64,000 nt of DNA from Phytoamicus setariae (GTDB lineage Bacteria; Pseudomonadota; Alphaproteobacteria; Rhizobiales; Rhizobiaceae), in assembly GCF_016722925.1 (NCBI RefSeq), contig NZ_JAEQNC010000018.1, forward strand, positions 1 to 64,000, given 5' to 3'. A model generated the notes under the pieces. It saw only the letters and a program-made list of their open reading frames with translations, ran no database searches and was not told the origin of the DNA. A program made the translations under genes and the position numbers. Below, piece by piece: positions 42,920-53,447 of the stretch (position 1 is its first letter; each line of letters opens with the position of its first letter).

Positions 42920-44710
42920 CGCATCGAGTATGCGCAGCTGCATGCGGCGCGTCCCCTGCCAGGTGTCGGCAGAAATCGTGCCCGCCACATGCACCAGATC
43001 GCCACGGGCCGATTGCAGAAATTTGCCAAGGTCGGTATCGGCGACGCGAAACGCCATGGCTTCCAGCCGGGTTCCGTCCATGCCCTCCAAGGTCACCCTC
43101 AGGTGACTTGTGCCGACGAAGCGGCTGTCGCGAATCCGGTGCGCAGGCAGTGCAAATATCGGCTGCGAATGGCCGGAGCCATAGGGGCCGGCTGCTTCCA
43201 GCTGGTCGGCCAAATCGAAGGTAGCCGCAGAAGCCCCCAGCGCGCCATCAATCTTGAGCGTTCGGCTGGCGGTGAGATTGCCGACGGTGTCGCGAGCGGT
43301 ATCCTCGAAAAAGGCCCGCACCTTGCCGAGGTTGGGTCGCTCCACCGTCAGGCCTGCGGCCATCGCATGGCCGCCGCCCTTGACGAGAAGACCAGCTTCC
43401 ACTGCTGCACGGACCATGCGGCCCATGTCAAACCCGTTGATCGACCTGCCCGAGCCCGTGCCTTTGCCTGAAGCATCGAAGGCAATGGCAAAGGCGGGCC
43501 GGTTGAACCGTTCCTTCAGGCGCGCCGCGATCAGGCCGACAATGCCGGGATGCCATTTGTCGCGCGCAGTGACGATGACCGCCGCGCCCTCGCCGTTACC
43601 GTATTCGGCAAGCGCCTCGGCCTCCGCTTCCGCCAGCATTGCCGCTTCCATCGCCTGACGCTCGCGGTTGAGCTCGTCCAGCCTCGCTGCGATCTCGGCG
43701 GCTTTGCCCGGATCGTCGATGGTCAGCAGCCGCGAACCGAGCGCGGCATCGCTGATCCGCCCACCGGCGTTGATGCGCGGCCCGACCAGGAAACCCAGAT
43801 GATAGGGCGTGACCGGTCCGCCTATGCCAGCCTTGGCAAATAGCGCAGCAAGCCCGGGATTTTGCATGTGCCGGGCGGCCACCAGCCCCTTGACCACATA
43901 GGCGCGGTTCAGCCCCTTGAGCGGCACCACGTCGCAAACCGTGGCCAACGCCACCAGATCGAGCAACGACAGCAGATCGAAGCCGGCAACGCGCGGATCG
44001 CGGCGCTCCCGCAACAGACGCTGGACTGCGACCAGCACCAGAAACACCACGCCCGCCGCACAAAGATGGCCCTGCCCCGAAAGATCGTCTTCGCGGTTCG
44101 GATTGACCAGCGCATGGCACACCGGCAGCTCATGTGTCACCTGGTGGTGATCGATAACCACGACATCGATGTTGCGCACCGCTGCCGCAGCCAGCGCCTC
44201 ATGACTGGTCGAACCGCAGTCAACGGTGACGATCAATTGCGCGCCGTCATCGATGAGCTGGTTTATAGCAGCCGGATTGGGGCCATAGCCTTCGAACACC
44301 CGGTCGGGAATATAGATCGTCGCATCGATGCCGAAATTGTGGAGAAAGCGATGCAGCAAGGCGGCAGACGATGCGCCATCGACATCGTAGTCGCCGAATA
44401 TCGCGACATGCTCGTTGCGCTCGATTGCGCGGGCAATGCGTTTGGCGAGCTTTTCGCAATCGGTCAGCGCATAAGGATCCGGCATCAGGCTGCGCAGCGT
44501 CGGGTCCAGAAAAGCCTCGGCATCATCGACCGCCACGCCCCTGCCCGCCAGAACACGGGCAATCAGTTCGGGCATGCCGTGATGCTGGGACATGGCAAGC
44601 GCTCGGTTGAGCCCCGCCTGATCAAGCCGCGAGACCCAGCGCTGGCCGGTGACCGAGCGCTCCACGCCCAGGAAAGCCCTGTCTACCGGGTCCGCGGGTT
44701 GGTCGATCAT
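42905..44710 (-). CDS. recJ: Single-stranded-DNA-specific exonuclease RecJ
   Basis: A 601-residue 5'-3' exonuclease of recombination and mismatch repair. DHH-family metal motifs are present: GDYDVDGASSA near residue 103, VTVDCGS near 152 and VVIDHHQVTHELP near 174. The DHHA1 domain follows with GGHAMAAGLTV near 455, and a C-terminal OB-like region ends at the stop. The length is typical. It lies 61 bases after hom on the same strand, part of the alaC-hom-recJ series. Confidence 0.95.
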   Translation of the reverse strand: MIDQPADPVDRAFLGVERSVTGQRWVSRLDQAGLNRALAMSQHHGMPELIARVLAGRGVAVDDAEAFLDPTLRSLMPDPYALTDCEKLAKRIARAIERNEHVAIFGDYDVDGASSAALLHRFLHNFGIDATIYIPDRVFEGYGPNPAAINQLIDDGAQLIVTVDCGSTSHEALAAAAVRNIDVVVIDHHQVTHELPVCHALVNPNREDDLSGQGHLCAAGVVFLVLVAVQRLLRERRDPRVAGFDLLSLLDLVALATVCDVVPLKGLNRAYVVKGLVAARHMQNPGLAALFAKAGIGGPVTPYHLGFLVGPRINAGGRISDAALGSRLLTIDDPGKAAEIAARLDELNRERQAMEAAMLAEAEAEALAEYGNGEGAAVIVTARDKWHPGIVGLIAARLKERFNRPAFAIAFDASGKGTGSGRSINGFDMGRMVRAAVEAGLLVKGGGHAMAAGLTVERPNLGKVRAFFEDTARDTVGNLTASRTLKIDGALGASAATFDLADQLEAAGPYGSGHSQPIFALPAHRIRDSRFVGTSHLRVTLEGMDGTRLEAMAFRVADTDLGKFLQSARGDLVHVAGTISADTWQGTRRMQLRILDAAKAQ

Positions 44711-44771
44711 CTGACTACTTCTCCATTTCGATCAGAGAAGTATAGATTGTTCCGGCCAAATCAAGCCATCC

Positions 44772-46094
44772 TCAGTTCGCCACCGGCCGTTCGATACGGA
44801 TGACCTGCGGCTTGCCGATCAGGTAACCTTCGGTTTCGATCGCGGCCACCGCCTGACGCACCGAATGTTCCGTCGTGGCGTGGGTAACGAGGATCACTGT
44901 CTGCCGCTCGGCCTTGTCGTTGTGGCTCTTTGGACGCTGCATGATCGATTCCAGCGAGATCTGGTTCTCGGCCATGCGGGTGGCGATGCTGGCAAAGACA
45001 CCGGTCTTGTCCTGCACCGTCAGCCGGATGAAGTAGCCACCCTCGTGGCTCTGGATCTCGCCGCGCTTGTAGACGTCGAGCTGGCGTGCCGGCCGGCCAA
45101 GGCTTGGAACCAGTTGCGCACCGGGACGGCTCTTGGCGATATCGGCAATGTCGCCCAGGACGGCAGACGCGGTGGCGTTGCCACCGGCACCCGGACCGAC
45201 CATCAGCAGTTCGCCCAGGATATCGGATTCGATCGCCACGGCATTGGTGACGCCATCAACCTGCGCAATCACCGAATCCTGCGGAACCATGGTCGGGTGC
45301 ACGCGCTGCTCGATGCCGGACGCGGTCTTCTGCGCCACGCCGAGCAACTTGATGCGGTAGCCAAGGTCGGCCGCCGCTTCGATGTCTTCGAGCGAAATGT
45401 TGGTAATCCCCTCGAGATAGATGTCATCGGCGGCGATCTGCGTGCCAAAGGCCAGCGTCGTCAGGATCGACAACTTGTGGGCGGTGTCGTTGCCCTCGAT
45501 GTCGAAGGCCGGATCGGCTTCGGCATAGCCAAGACGCTGGGCTTCCTTGAGGCAAGTCTCGAAGCTCAGCTTTTCCTTCTCCATCCGGGTCAGGATGTAG
45601 TTGCAGGTGCCGTTCATGATGCCGTAGACGCGCGACACGGTGTTGCCGGTCAGCGATTCACGCAGCGCCTTGATGACGGGAATGCCGCCGGCGACAGCGG
45701 CTTCGAAATTCAGGATAACACCCTTCTCTTCGGCCAGTACCGCCAGTTCGACGCCGCTTTTGGCCAGCAGCGCCTTGTTGGCTGTCACCACATGGAGACC
45801 GCGTGAGAGCGCTGCCTTTACTGACGAATAGGCCGGGTCGCCCGAACCACCCATCAACTCGACGAACAGTTCGATATCGGCATGCCGGGCCATCTCGACC
45901 GCATCGTCGAACCACTGCGCACCGGAAACATCGATACCGCGGTCACGCGAGCGATCACGAGCGGAAACAGCAGTCGCGACGATCGGACGGCCGCAGGCGA
46001 CGGCCAGCATGTCGGCGCGCGTCTGCAATACGCGCACCAGCGATGCGCCAACGGTTCCCAAACCTGCAATGCCGATTTTAAGGGCATCAGCCAT
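44772..46094 (-). CDS. hom: Homoserine dehydrogenase
   Basis: A 440-residue NAD(P)-dependent enzyme making homoserine from aspartate semialdehyde for threonine and methionine. The N-terminal Rossmann motif is IGIAGLGTVGASL. The catalytic region is YGIMNGTCNYILTRM near residue 165, followed by the dimer/substrate segment AEADPAFDIEGNDTAHKL. A C-terminal ACT domain (about 355-430) should give feedback inhibition by threonine. It follows the aminotransferase gene after 25 bases. Confidence 0.97.
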   Translation of the reverse strand: MADALKIGIAGLGTVGASLVRVLQTRADMLAVACGRPIVATAVSARDRSRDRGIDVSGAQWFDDAVEMARHADIELFVELMGGSGDPAYSSVKAALSRGLHVVTANKALLAKSGVELAVLAEEKGVILNFEAAVAGGIPVIKALRESLTGNTVSRVYGIMNGTCNYILTRMEKEKLSFETCLKEAQRLGYAEADPAFDIEGNDTAHKLSILTTLAFGTQIAADDIYLEGITNISLEDIEAAADLGYRIKLLGVAQKTASGIEQRVHPTMVPQDSVIAQVDGVTNAVAIESDILGELLMVGPGAGGNATASAVLGDIADIAKSRPGAQLVPSLGRPARQLDVYKRGEIQSHEGGYFIRLTVQDKTGVFASIATRMAENQISLESIMQRPKSHNDKAERQTVILVTHATTEHSVRQAVAAIETEGYLIGKPQVIRIERPVAN

Positions 46095-46119
46095 GTCAAA
46101 TTCCTGTCTTTTTCTAGAT

Positions 46120-47337
46120 TTAGCCAGCGGATTTCAGCGTCACCACGTTGTGCAACGTGTCATCCGCCGTGGAGAGAAATTTCTTGATGCTTCGGGCCGC
46201 CTGACGGATACGATGCTCGTTTTCCACCAGCGCCAGGCGAACATATTCATCGCCGTACTCGCCGAAGCCGATGCCGGGCGCGACGGCGACATCCGCCTTT
46301 TCGACCAGCAGCTTGGAGAATTCCAGCGAACCGAGATGGCGGAATTTTTCGGGGATCGGCGCCCAGGCAAACATCGTCGCCGCCGGCGGCGGCACGTCGA
46401 AGCCGGCCTTGCCGAAAGCATCGACCATGATGTCGCGGCGCTTCTTGTAGATGTCACGCACCTCGGCGATATCGGAACCGTCGCCATTCAGCGCGGTTGC
46501 GGCGGCCACCTGGATCGGCGTGAACGCACCGTAATCGAGATAAGACTTCACCCGCGTCAGGGCGCTGATCAGGCGTTCGTTGCCGACGGCAAAGCCCATG
46601 CGCCAGCCAGGCATCGAGAACGTCTTGGACATCGATGTGAACTCGACTGTCACGTCGATCGCGCCCGGCACTTCGAGCACGGATGGCGGCGGCACATCGT
46701 CGAAATAGATCTCGGCATAGGCAAGATCCGACAGGATGATGATCTCGTGCTTCTTGGCGAACGCCACCACGTCCTTGTAGAAATCCAGCGTCGCCACATG
46801 CGCCGTCGGGTTGGACGGATAGTTGACGATCAGCGCCAGCGGCTTGGGGATCGAGTGGCGCACCGCGCGCTCGAGCGGCGCAAAAAATGCGTCGTTCGGC
46901 TCGACAGGAATCGAACGGATGACACCGCCTGCCATCAGGAATCCGAAGGCATGGATCGGATAGGTCGGGTTGGGGCAGAGGATCACATCGCCGGGAGCGG
47001 TAATCGCCTGCGCCATGTTGGCGAAGCCTTCCTTGGAGCCCAGCGTCGCGACGATCTGGGTATCGGGATTGAGCTTCACGCCGAAACGGCGGGCGTAGTA
47101 ATTGGCCTGCGCCTTGCGCAAGCCCGGGATGCCCTTGGAGGACGAATAGCGGTGGGTGCGCGGGTCCTGAACCACTTCGCACAGCTTGTCGACGATGGAT
47201 TTCGGCGTCGGCAGATCGGGATTGCCCATGCCAAGGTCGATGATGTCGGCCCCGCCCGCTCGCGCCGCTGCCTTCAAACGATTGACCTGTTCGAATACAT
47301 ATGGCGGAAGGCGCCGAACCTTGTGAAACTCTTCCAT
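46120..47337 (-). CDS. alaC: AlaC-like class I aminotransferase
   Basis: A 405-residue PLP-dependent fold-type I aminotransferase. The N-terminal RRLPPYVFEQVNRLK and the MGNPDLPTP, GSKEGFANM and YPIHAFGF segments closely follow the alanine-forming enzyme AlaC. The PLP-lysine region is SMSKTFSMPGWRMGF near residues 235-249. Automatic annotation often names such rhizobial proteins LL-diaminopimelate aminotransferase, which I consider less likely. The start at 47337 has GAGG six bases upstream. Its pairing with hom suggests a link to aspartate-family amino-acid synthesis. Confidence 0.82.
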   Translation of the reverse strand: MEEFHKVRRLPPYVFEQVNRLKAAARAGGADIIDLGMGNPDLPTPKSIVDKLCEVVQDPRTHRYSSSKGIPGLRKAQANYYARRFGVKLNPDTQIVATLGSKEGFANMAQAITAPGDVILCPNPTYPIHAFGFLMAGGVIRSIPVEPNDAFFAPLERAVRHSIPKPLALIVNYPSNPTAHVATLDFYKDVVAFAKKHEIIILSDLAYAEIYFDDVPPPSVLEVPGAIDVTVEFTSMSKTFSMPGWRMGFAVGNERLISALTRVKSYLDYGAFTPIQVAAATALNGDGSDIAEVRDIYKKRRDIMVDAFGKAGFDVPPPAATMFAWAPIPEKFRHLGSLEFSKLLVEKADVAVAPGIGFGEYGDEYVRLALVENEHRIRQAARSIKKFLSTADDTLHNVVTLKSAG

Positions 47338-47456
47338 CGCAGACCTCAAATGATTGTTTGCGGCCTCTTCTTGCCGCAAATCACGCTTTGCGACCAAACG
47401 GCAAGAAAGGCAAGTGCAAAAAGGCGTGGGAGCGCTGCCCGACGAAGGAAGTCGCC

Positions 47457-48089
47457 TCAGCGCTGCGCTTCCGCCGCCATACGCACGGCGAGCCCGGCAA
47501 GGACCGTACCCATGAGCCAGCGCTGGACGACAAGCCAGCCGGGTCTGCCAGACAGAAACAGCGCGATGGAACCGGCGACGAACACGATCAGCGCGTTGAC
47601 AGTGACCGAGGTGACGATCTGCATCAGGCCAAGCACCAACGACTGCATCAGCACACTGCCCTCTGCCGGCGAGATGAATTGCGGCAACAGCGACAGATAC
47701 ATCACCGCGATCTTGGGATTAAGGATACTCGTCACCAGCCCCATGGTGAACAGTTTCCGCGGGCTGTCTGCCGGTAGGTCGCGGACTTGAAAAGGCGAGC
47801 GTCCGCCGGGCCTCACCGCTTGCCAAGCCAGCCACAACAGATAGAGCGCCCCGCCGATCCGCAACATGTCATAGGCGTATGGCACCGCGAGCAGCAGCGA
47901 TGTGATGCCGAAGGCAGCGCAGCTCATATAGAAGAGGAAACCGACCGCCACCCCGCACAGCGAAATCAGCCCGGCCACCCGCCCCTGGCAGATGGAACGG
48001 GAGACCAGATAGACCATGTTGGGGCCAGGCGTGAGCACCATCCCGAGGCAGACCAGTGCAAACAGCAACAGATTGGCAGTCGTGGGCAT
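47457..48089 (-). CDS. LysE/RhtB-family amino-acid exporter
   Basis: A 210-residue inner-membrane protein with six expected helices. The family N-terminus reads LVCLGMVLTPGPNMVYLVSRS, followed by GVAVGFLFYMSCAAFG and, mid-protein, GLVTSILNPKIAVMYLSLLPQF. Such proteins export amino acids or homoserine lactone-like metabolites by proton antiport. The nearby alaC-hom genes make homoserine or threonine export attractive but unproven. Confidence 0.88.
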   Translation of the reverse strand: MPTTANLLLFALVCLGMVLTPGPNMVYLVSRSICQGRVAGLISLCGVAVGFLFYMSCAAFGITSLLLAVPYAYDMLRIGGALYLLWLAWQAVRPGGRSPFQVRDLPADSPRKLFTMGLVTSILNPKIAVMYLSLLPQFISPAEGSVLMQSLVLGLMQIVTSVTVNALIVFVAGSIALFLSGRPGWLVVQRWLMGTVLAGLAVRMAAEAQR

Positions 48090-48116
48090 GCACGTCCCCT
48101 TCGAGTAGGGTGATGA

Positions 48117-48461
48117 TTACTGCGCCTTGGTCTCTTCGCCCAGCTTGCGAAGCTCCGCCACGCGCTTGTTGTATTCAGCCTCCGAGATCGCTCCGGATTG
48201 TTTCTTTGCCGAGAGTGCCGCAAGCTGCCCGGCTTGCTTCTTCGCCTCTTCGTCGCTGAGCTGCGGCATTGCAGAATCGAGCGGCTTGGAAAAATCCGGA
48301 TACGGATCGCTCATGTTCACCGGCTCGTCGCCTGGCTGCAGCGGCGCATCTGCGTGCGTGGATTGCGAACACGACGCCAACGAAACGCCAAGCGCGAGCA
48401 ATCCACCGACCATCACCAGGCGGCAGTTGGACAGGATTTTCTGCTTCGGCAACGACATCAT
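48117..48461 (-). CDS. Small lipoprotein with short C-terminal helical motif
   Basis: A 114-residue protein. The signal peptide ends in a lipobox near residue 31 (LGVSLASC), so it should be an outer- or inner-membrane lipoprotein. The mature part is acidic, then has a charged C-terminal helix pair (GAISEAEYNKRVAELRKLGEE) resembling a SHOCT-type oligomerisation motif. Function is unknown. The start at 48461 is one of two adjacent ATGs after GAGCGG. It is divergent from phaC across a 62-base gap. Confidence 0.7.
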   Translation of the reverse strand: MMSLPKQKILSNCRLVMVGGLLALGVSLASCSQSTHADAPLQPGDEPVNMSDPYPDFSKPLDSAMPQLSDEEAKKQAGQLAALSAKKQSGAISEAEYNKRVAELRKLGEETKAQ

Positions 48462-48523
48462 CCGCTCGCTTCCCGGACCAATATGAATTTGACGACTTGT
48501 GACCCTAAACAGTGGAATTTGCA

Positions 48524-50428
48524 ATGCGTTTCATGCACAGTGGCATTCAACCAACAAGAGACTGCTGGGGAGCAAATTCGGCAATGGCGGAAAACGGCAC
48601 CTTCAAAGGCCAATCAGGCAACAAGCTGCCAGGATTCGATCCCGCTGCACTCGACCCTTTCATTATCAAGGATCCCGAGGCGTTGACGGTCAACATCGCC
48701 CGCACGCTCGAGAATCTCGGCAAGGCGGCATCGGAATGGCTGGGTCCGCGCGAAACCGGCGCAAAGGCCGATTACGCCAGCGAGCCTGCGACCGATATCG
48801 TGCGCACACTGTCCAAGGTCGTCGAATATTGGCTGGCCGATCCCACCCGGACGCTGGAAGCGCAGACGCTGCTGTTTTCCACCTATTTCAGGATCTGGAT
48901 GCAGTCGCTGCAGAACGTCGCTTCCGGGGTGGAATCCGGCGAGGCCATTGTCCGCGACGACAAGCGATTTTCGGACCCCGACTGGAAGGCCAATCCGTTC
49001 TTCAACTTTCTCCGGCAGGTCTATACAGTCACTGCCGATTGGGCTGACAAGCTGGTCACCAATGCCGAAGGGCTGGATGACCATACGCGCCACAAGGCCG
49101 CATTCTATGTCCGCCAGATCACGGCGGCCTTGTCTCCGACCAATTTCGTCGTCACCAATCCTGTCCTCTTCAAGGAGACCGTGGCCCAAAACGGCGCCAA
49201 TCTCGTCGAGGGCATGAAGAAGCTCGCCGAGGACATCAAATCTGGACAGGGCGACCTGCGTATCCGCCAGACCGACATGACCAAGTTCAAGGTCGGGGAA
49301 AACATGGCGGTGACGCCGGGCAAGGTCGTGGCCGAAAACGACCTTTGCCAGATCATCCAGTATGAGGCGGCGACCGACGAGGTGTTAAAGCGCCCTCTCC
49401 TCATCTGCCCGCCCTGGATCAACAAGTTCTATGTGCTCGACCTCAACCCGCAAAAGTCCTTTATCAAATGGTGCGTCGATCAGGGCCACACCGTCTTCGT
49501 GATCTCCTGGGTTAACCCCGACGAGCGGCATGCGGGCAAGGACTGGAGCGACTATGCCCGTGACGGAATCGATTTCGCGCTGGACTCGATCACCAAGGCC
49601 ACCGGCGAAAAAGAGGTCAATGCCATCGGCTACTGCGTCGGCGGCACGCTGCTGGCCGCGACACTGGCGTTGCATGCCGAGCGCGGCGACAAACGCATCA
49701 AGACAGCCACGCTTTTCACCACGCAGGTCGACTTCACCCATGCCGGCGATCTCAAGGTGTTCGTCGACGAGCCGCAGATCCTGACGCTGGAAAAAAGCAT
49801 GGCGGCAGATGGTTATCTCGAAGGCTCGAAGATGGCGCTTGCTTTCAACATGCTGCGCGCCTCAGAACTGATCTGGCCCTACTTCGTCAACAATTACCTC
49901 AAGGGTCAGGAGCCGATGGCGTTCGACCTGCTGTTCTGGAACGCCGATTCGACGCGCATGGCGGCTGCCAACCACTCGTTCTACCTGCGCAACTGCTATC
50001 TCGACAACACGCTGGCCCAGGGCAAGATGGTGCTCGACGACAAGACCCTCAATCTCGCCAAGGTCAAGATCCCCATCTACAATCTCGCTGCCCGCGAAGA
50101 TCATATCGCCCCGGCCAAATCGGTATTCACCGGCTCCAAATTGTTCGGCGGCGAGGTCAAACTGGTGGTTTCGGGCTCTGGCCACATCGCCGGCGTCGTC
50201 AATCATCCGGAAAAGAACAAATACCAGTATTGGACCAATGGCGAAGTCGCCGGCGACTATGAAGACTGGATCGCCAGTGCAGAGGAGACTGCCGGCTCTT
50301 GGTGGCCGAACTGGCATGAATGGATCATCGCGCACAACGACAAGAAAGCCAAACCGCGCCGCCCGGGAGGAGACCAGCTCAATCCGATCGAGGAAGCGCC
50401 GGGCTCATACGTGCGCGTCCGGGTGTAA
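48524..50428 (+). CDS. phaC: Class I poly(3-hydroxyalkanoate) synthase
   Basis: A 634-residue enzyme polymerising (R)-3-hydroxyacyl-CoA, chiefly 3-hydroxybutyryl-CoA, into carbon-storage granules. The lipase-like box is GYCVGG with catalytic Cys371; the Asp is in AREDHIAPAKS and the His in SGSGHIAGVVN. Length and the N-terminal PFIIKDPEALTVNIAR fit the rhizobial class I type. The start is uncertain between 48524 (GGA upstream), a GTG at 48512 and an ATG at 48584. No phaA, phaB or phasin gene is adjacent. Confidence 0.93.
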   Translation: MRFMHSGIQPTRDCWGANSAMAENGTFKGQSGNKLPGFDPAALDPFIIKDPEALTVNIARTLENLGKAASEWLGPRETGAKADYASEPATDIVRTLSKVVEYWLADPTRTLEAQTLLFSTYFRIWMQSLQNVASGVESGEAIVRDDKRFSDPDWKANPFFNFLRQVYTVTADWADKLVTNAEGLDDHTRHKAAFYVRQITAALSPTNFVVTNPVLFKETVAQNGANLVEGMKKLAEDIKSGQGDLRIRQTDMTKFKVGENMAVTPGKVVAENDLCQIIQYEAATDEVLKRPLLICPPWINKFYVLDLNPQKSFIKWCVDQGHTVFVISWVNPDERHAGKDWSDYARDGIDFALDSITKATGEKEVNAIGYCVGGTLLAATLALHAERGDKRIKTATLFTTQVDFTHAGDLKVFVDEPQILTLEKSMAADGYLEGSKMALAFNMLRASELIWPYFVNNYLKGQEPMAFDLLFWNADSTRMAAANHSFYLRNCYLDNTLAQGKMVLDDKTLNLAKVKIPIYNLAAREDHIAPAKSVFTGSKLFGGEVKLVVSGSGHIAGVVNHPEKNKYQYWTNGEVAGDYEDWIASAEETAGSWWPNWHEWIIAHNDKKAKPRRPGGDQLNPIEEAPGSYVRVRV

Positions 50429-50542
50429 TTTTTTCGCAAGCAACGCCCGCGCGCAATGTCTATTGCGCGGAAATGCTTGATTGCCGTGTCCGAACCCGGC
50501 ATAGAGAAAGAAATTGGAATACGAACTCGGAAAGCACTGCGC

Positions 50543-51370
50543 ATGGTTACCTATATCGAAGCTTTTTCCGCGCCGATGAAAAATACCGGCGTGATCCGTC
50601 TCTACGGGACGGAAGCTTTCGAGGGCATGCGCAAGGCCTGCCAACTGACCGCGCGTTGCCTCGACGAACTCGCCGCTCTGGTCAAGCCGGGGATCACCAC
50701 CAATGAGATCGACCGCTTCGTCTTCGAATTCGGCGTCGCCAATGGCGCGCTGCCAGCGACGCTGAACTATCGTGGCTATCGCAAGTCATGCTGCACCTCG
50801 ATCAATCACGTCGTCTGCCACGGCATACCGGACGACAAGCCACTGCGCGAAGGCGATATCGTCAATATCGACGTGACCTTTGTTGTCGATGGCTGGCACG
50901 GCGATTCAAGCCGGATGTATCCGGTCGGCGAAATCAAACGCGCCGCCGAACGGCTGATGGAAGTGACCTATGAATCGCTGATGCTCGGGATTGCGGCGGT
51001 TCGTCCCGGCGCCCGTACAGGCGCCATCGGCGAAGCGATCCAGATCTTTGCCGAGCGTGAACGCTGCGCGGTCGTCCGCGATTTCTGCGGTCACGGTGTT
51101 GGCCGACTGTTCCATGACGCACCCAACATCCTTCACTACGGCCAGGCCAACGAAGGCCCCGAGCTGAAGGAAGGCATGATCTTCACCATCGAGCCGATGA
51201 TCAATCTCGGCCGCCCACATGTGAAGGTTCTCTCCGATGGCTGGACAGCTGTGACGCGCGACCGGTCGCTGTCGGCACAATACGAGCACACCGTCGGGGT
51301 TACCGCCGATGGCTGCGAAATCTTCACCCTGTCACCCGGCAATCTCTTCACTCCCGGCCTGAAAGTCTGA
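50543..51370 (+). CDS. map: Methionine aminopeptidase, type I
   Basis: A 275-residue metalloprotease removing the initiator methionine. Metal ligands are recognisable in [18 protein letters not shown] (two Asp), [14 protein letters not shown] (His), [10 protein letters not shown] (Glu) and QYEHTVGVT (Glu). The ATG at 50543 gives the normal length; an upstream in-frame ATG at 50456 would add 29 residues unlike the family. It lies eight bases before radC. Confidence 0.95.
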   Translation: MVTYIEAFSAPMKNTGVIRLYGTEAFEGMRKACQLTARCLDELAALVKPGITTNEIDRFVFEFGVANGALPATLNYRGYRKSCCTSINHVVCHGIPDDKPLREGDIVNIDVTFVVDGWHGDSSRMYPVGEIKRAAERLMEVTYESLMLGIAAVRPGARTGAIGEAIQIFAERERCAVVRDFCGHGVGRLFHDAPNILHYGQANEGPELKEGMIFTIEPMINLGRPHVKVLSDGWTAVTRDRSLSAQYEHTVGVTADGCEIFTLSPGNLFTPGLKV

Positions 51371-51378
51371 TCGAAACC

Positions 51379-52182
51379 ATGCCATCCCGTCCCGGCCTTC
51401 CAGAGAATGAGAATGCGCCGGATGGGGAACTTGGCGATGAGCGCCGCTTCTTCTCCGAAACGCTGCAACGACGCGTGCATGCGCCAAAAGCGGCGCCTGC
51501 GGAGATGGCCGAGAACCATTATCATGGCCACCGCGACCGGTTGCGGACCAAATTCCGCGAACACGGCGACACAGCGCTCGCAGACTACGAGCTGCTGGAG
51601 CTCATCCTGTTCCGGCTGATCCCCCGTCGCGACACCAAGCCGATTGCGAAAGCGCTGATTGACCGCTTCGGCACACTTGGTGGGGTGCTTGGCGCGCCGT
51701 ACCACCTGCTCCAGGAGGTGAAAGGCATTGGCGAAAGCGTGGCCACCGACCTGAAGCTCATTTCGACCGTTGCCCATCGTTCGCTGAAAAGCGAGATCAA
51801 GGGCAGAATGGTGCTGGCCTCCTGGTCTTCAGTTATCGACTACTGCCACCAGGCCATGGCCTATGAGACGACCGAACAGTTCAGGATCCTGTTTCTCGAC
51901 AAACGCAACCAGCTGATCGCCGACGAAGTCCAGGGGCGCGGTACCGTCGACCACACGCCGGTTTACCCGCGCGAAGTGGTCAAGCGGGCGCTCGAGCTGT
52001 CGGCGACCGCCATCATTCTCGTCCACAATCATCCGTCCGGCGACCCCACGCCATCGCGCGCTGACATCGACATGACCCACCTGATCATCAACACCGCCAA
52101 GCCGCTGGGTATCACCGTCCACGACCATATCATCATCGGCAAGGACGGGCATGCAAGCCTGAAGGGCCTGCGATTGATTTGA
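51379..52182 (+). CDS. radC: RadC-family JAB-domain protein
   Basis: A 267-residue protein. Helix-hairpin-helix-like N-terminal part ([16 protein letters not shown], then [13 protein letters not shown]) precedes a JAB1/MPN metalloprotease-like domain with [18 protein letters not shown] near residues 217-234. The historic link to DNA repair has been withdrawn, so the true role is unknown. It has a 55-residue polar N-terminal extension. It is in an operon with map. Confidence 0.92.
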   Translation: MPSRPGLPENENAPDGELGDERRFFSETLQRRVHAPKAAPAEMAENHYHGHRDRLRTKFREHGDTALADYELLELILFRLIPRRDTKPIAKALIDRFGTLGGVLGAPYHLLQEVKGIGESVATDLKLISTVAHRSLKSEIKGRMVLASWSSVIDYCHQAMAYETTEQFRILFLDKRNQLIADEVQGRGTVDHTPVYPREVVKRALELSATAIILVHNHPSGDPTPSRADIDMTHLIINTAKPLGITVHDHIIIGKDGHASLKGLRLI

Positions 52183-52293
52183 GGCTTCCGCTCTAGACAT
52201 AGCCGACAAACTTCCTAGATAGGGCAAACCATGCGAACTCGATCCGAGGTCGAGTTCATCCATATCCAATGTTCAGCTGAAAGCGACGAGACG

Positions 52294-53439
52294 ATGCTCC
52301 AGCCCACCACCACACTTTTCACGCCCTACACCGCCCGCAGCCTGACGCTCAAGAACCGCCTCGTGGTCGCGCCGATGTGCCAGTACTCCGCCAGGGGCGG
52401 CGTCGCCAATGATTGGCATTTCGCTCATCTCTCCCGGTTTGCGATCGGCGGCTTCGGGCTAGTGATCGTCGAAGCGACGGCGGTATCGCCCGAAGGCCGC
52501 ATCACCTACGGCGACCTCGGCCTCTGGACCGACGAACAGGTCCAGCCTCTCGCCCGTATCGTCGATTTCCTGCATTCCCAGGGTGCTGCCGCCGGCATCC
52601 AGCTTGCCCACGCCGGCCGCAAAGCGTCCACCCCCGTTCCTTTCCGGCCGACAGTCGAAGACGCAGAGAAGGACGAAGTGGGATACGAGGATTGGCAGCC
52701 GATCGCCCCAAGTGCGATCATCCATTCCGAAAGGCTAATCGGTTTCAAGGAACCGCGCGCGATGACGCTTGAAGACATCCAGGCCTTCAAGGCGAACTTC
52801 GTCGCCGCTGTGGGACGCGCAGAAGAGGCCGGATTCGATATCGTCGAAATCCACGCCGCCCACGGCTACCTCCTCAACCAGTTCCTGTCGCCGCTTGCCA
52901 ACAAGCGCACCGACGAATACGGCGGCAGCCGCGACAATCGCATGCGCCTGCTGCTTGAACTGACCGAATCCGTCCGCGCAGCCTGGCCCGCCAACCGGCC
53001 GCTTTTCGTGCGCATCTCCGCGACCGACAACCATCCGGATGGCTGGACGATCGATGACAGCGTGGTGCTGGCCGAAAAGCTCAAGGCGCTGGGCGTCGAT
53101 CTCGTGGATTGCTCGTCGGGCGGCTTCGATGGCGCTGCATTCAAGCCAAGTGCGCTTTATCAGGTGCCGCTGGCAGCCGAACTGCGCGAAAAAGCCGGCG
53201 TGCCGACCATGGCAGTCGGACTGATCGCCGATCCCGAGGAAGCGGAGGCAATCGTCGAACACGGCGAAGCCGATCTCGTTGCGCTTGCCCGTCCGGCGCT
53301 CGACGATCCGCAATGGCCGCTGCATGCAAAACATGCACTGTTCCCTCAGGATGATAGCTATGCGGCGTGGCCGTCGCAGGCTGGTTATGCGATCCGCAAC
53401 ATGGATCGTTCGCTGAAGCAACGCGCATTCTCGGAATAG
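52294..53439 (+). CDS. Old-yellow-enzyme family NADH:flavin oxidoreductase (YqjM-like)
   Basis: A 381-residue FMN-dependent TIM-barrel ene-reductase. The beginning LTLKNRLVVAPMCQYSA, with the YqjM-class Cys and Tyr, is followed by IQLAHAGRKAS near residue 100 and the substrate-binding EIHAAHGYLLNQFLSPL near 185. The FMN phosphate site is near AVGLIADPEEA and LARPALDDP. It probably reduces electrophilic alkenes; physiological substrates are unknown. The start at 52294 fits the family; a frame open to 52231 adds 21 residues. Confidence 0.93.
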   Translation: MLQPTTTLFTPYTARSLTLKNRLVVAPMCQYSARGGVANDWHFAHLSRFAIGGFGLVIVEATAVSPEGRITYGDLGLWTDEQVQPLARIVDFLHSQGAAAGIQLAHAGRKASTPVPFRPTVEDAEKDEVGYEDWQPIAPSAIIHSERLIGFKEPRAMTLEDIQAFKANFVAAVGRAEEAGFDIVEIHAAHGYLLNQFLSPLANKRTDEYGGSRDNRMRLLLELTESVRAAWPANRPLFVRISATDNHPDGWTIDDSVVLAEKLKALGVDLVDCSSGGFDGAAFKPSALYQVPLAAELREKAGVPTMAVGLIADPEEAEAIVEHGEADLVALARPALDDPQWPLHAKHALFPQDDSYAAWPSQAGYAIRNMDRSLKQRAFSE

Positions 53440-53447
53440 TGCAGAAA

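Noticed and set aside
46009-47790. 593-residue plus-strand frame over the aminotransferase
   Set aside because: It overlaps two well-supported minus-strand genes and has an arginine/histidine-rich shadow composition.
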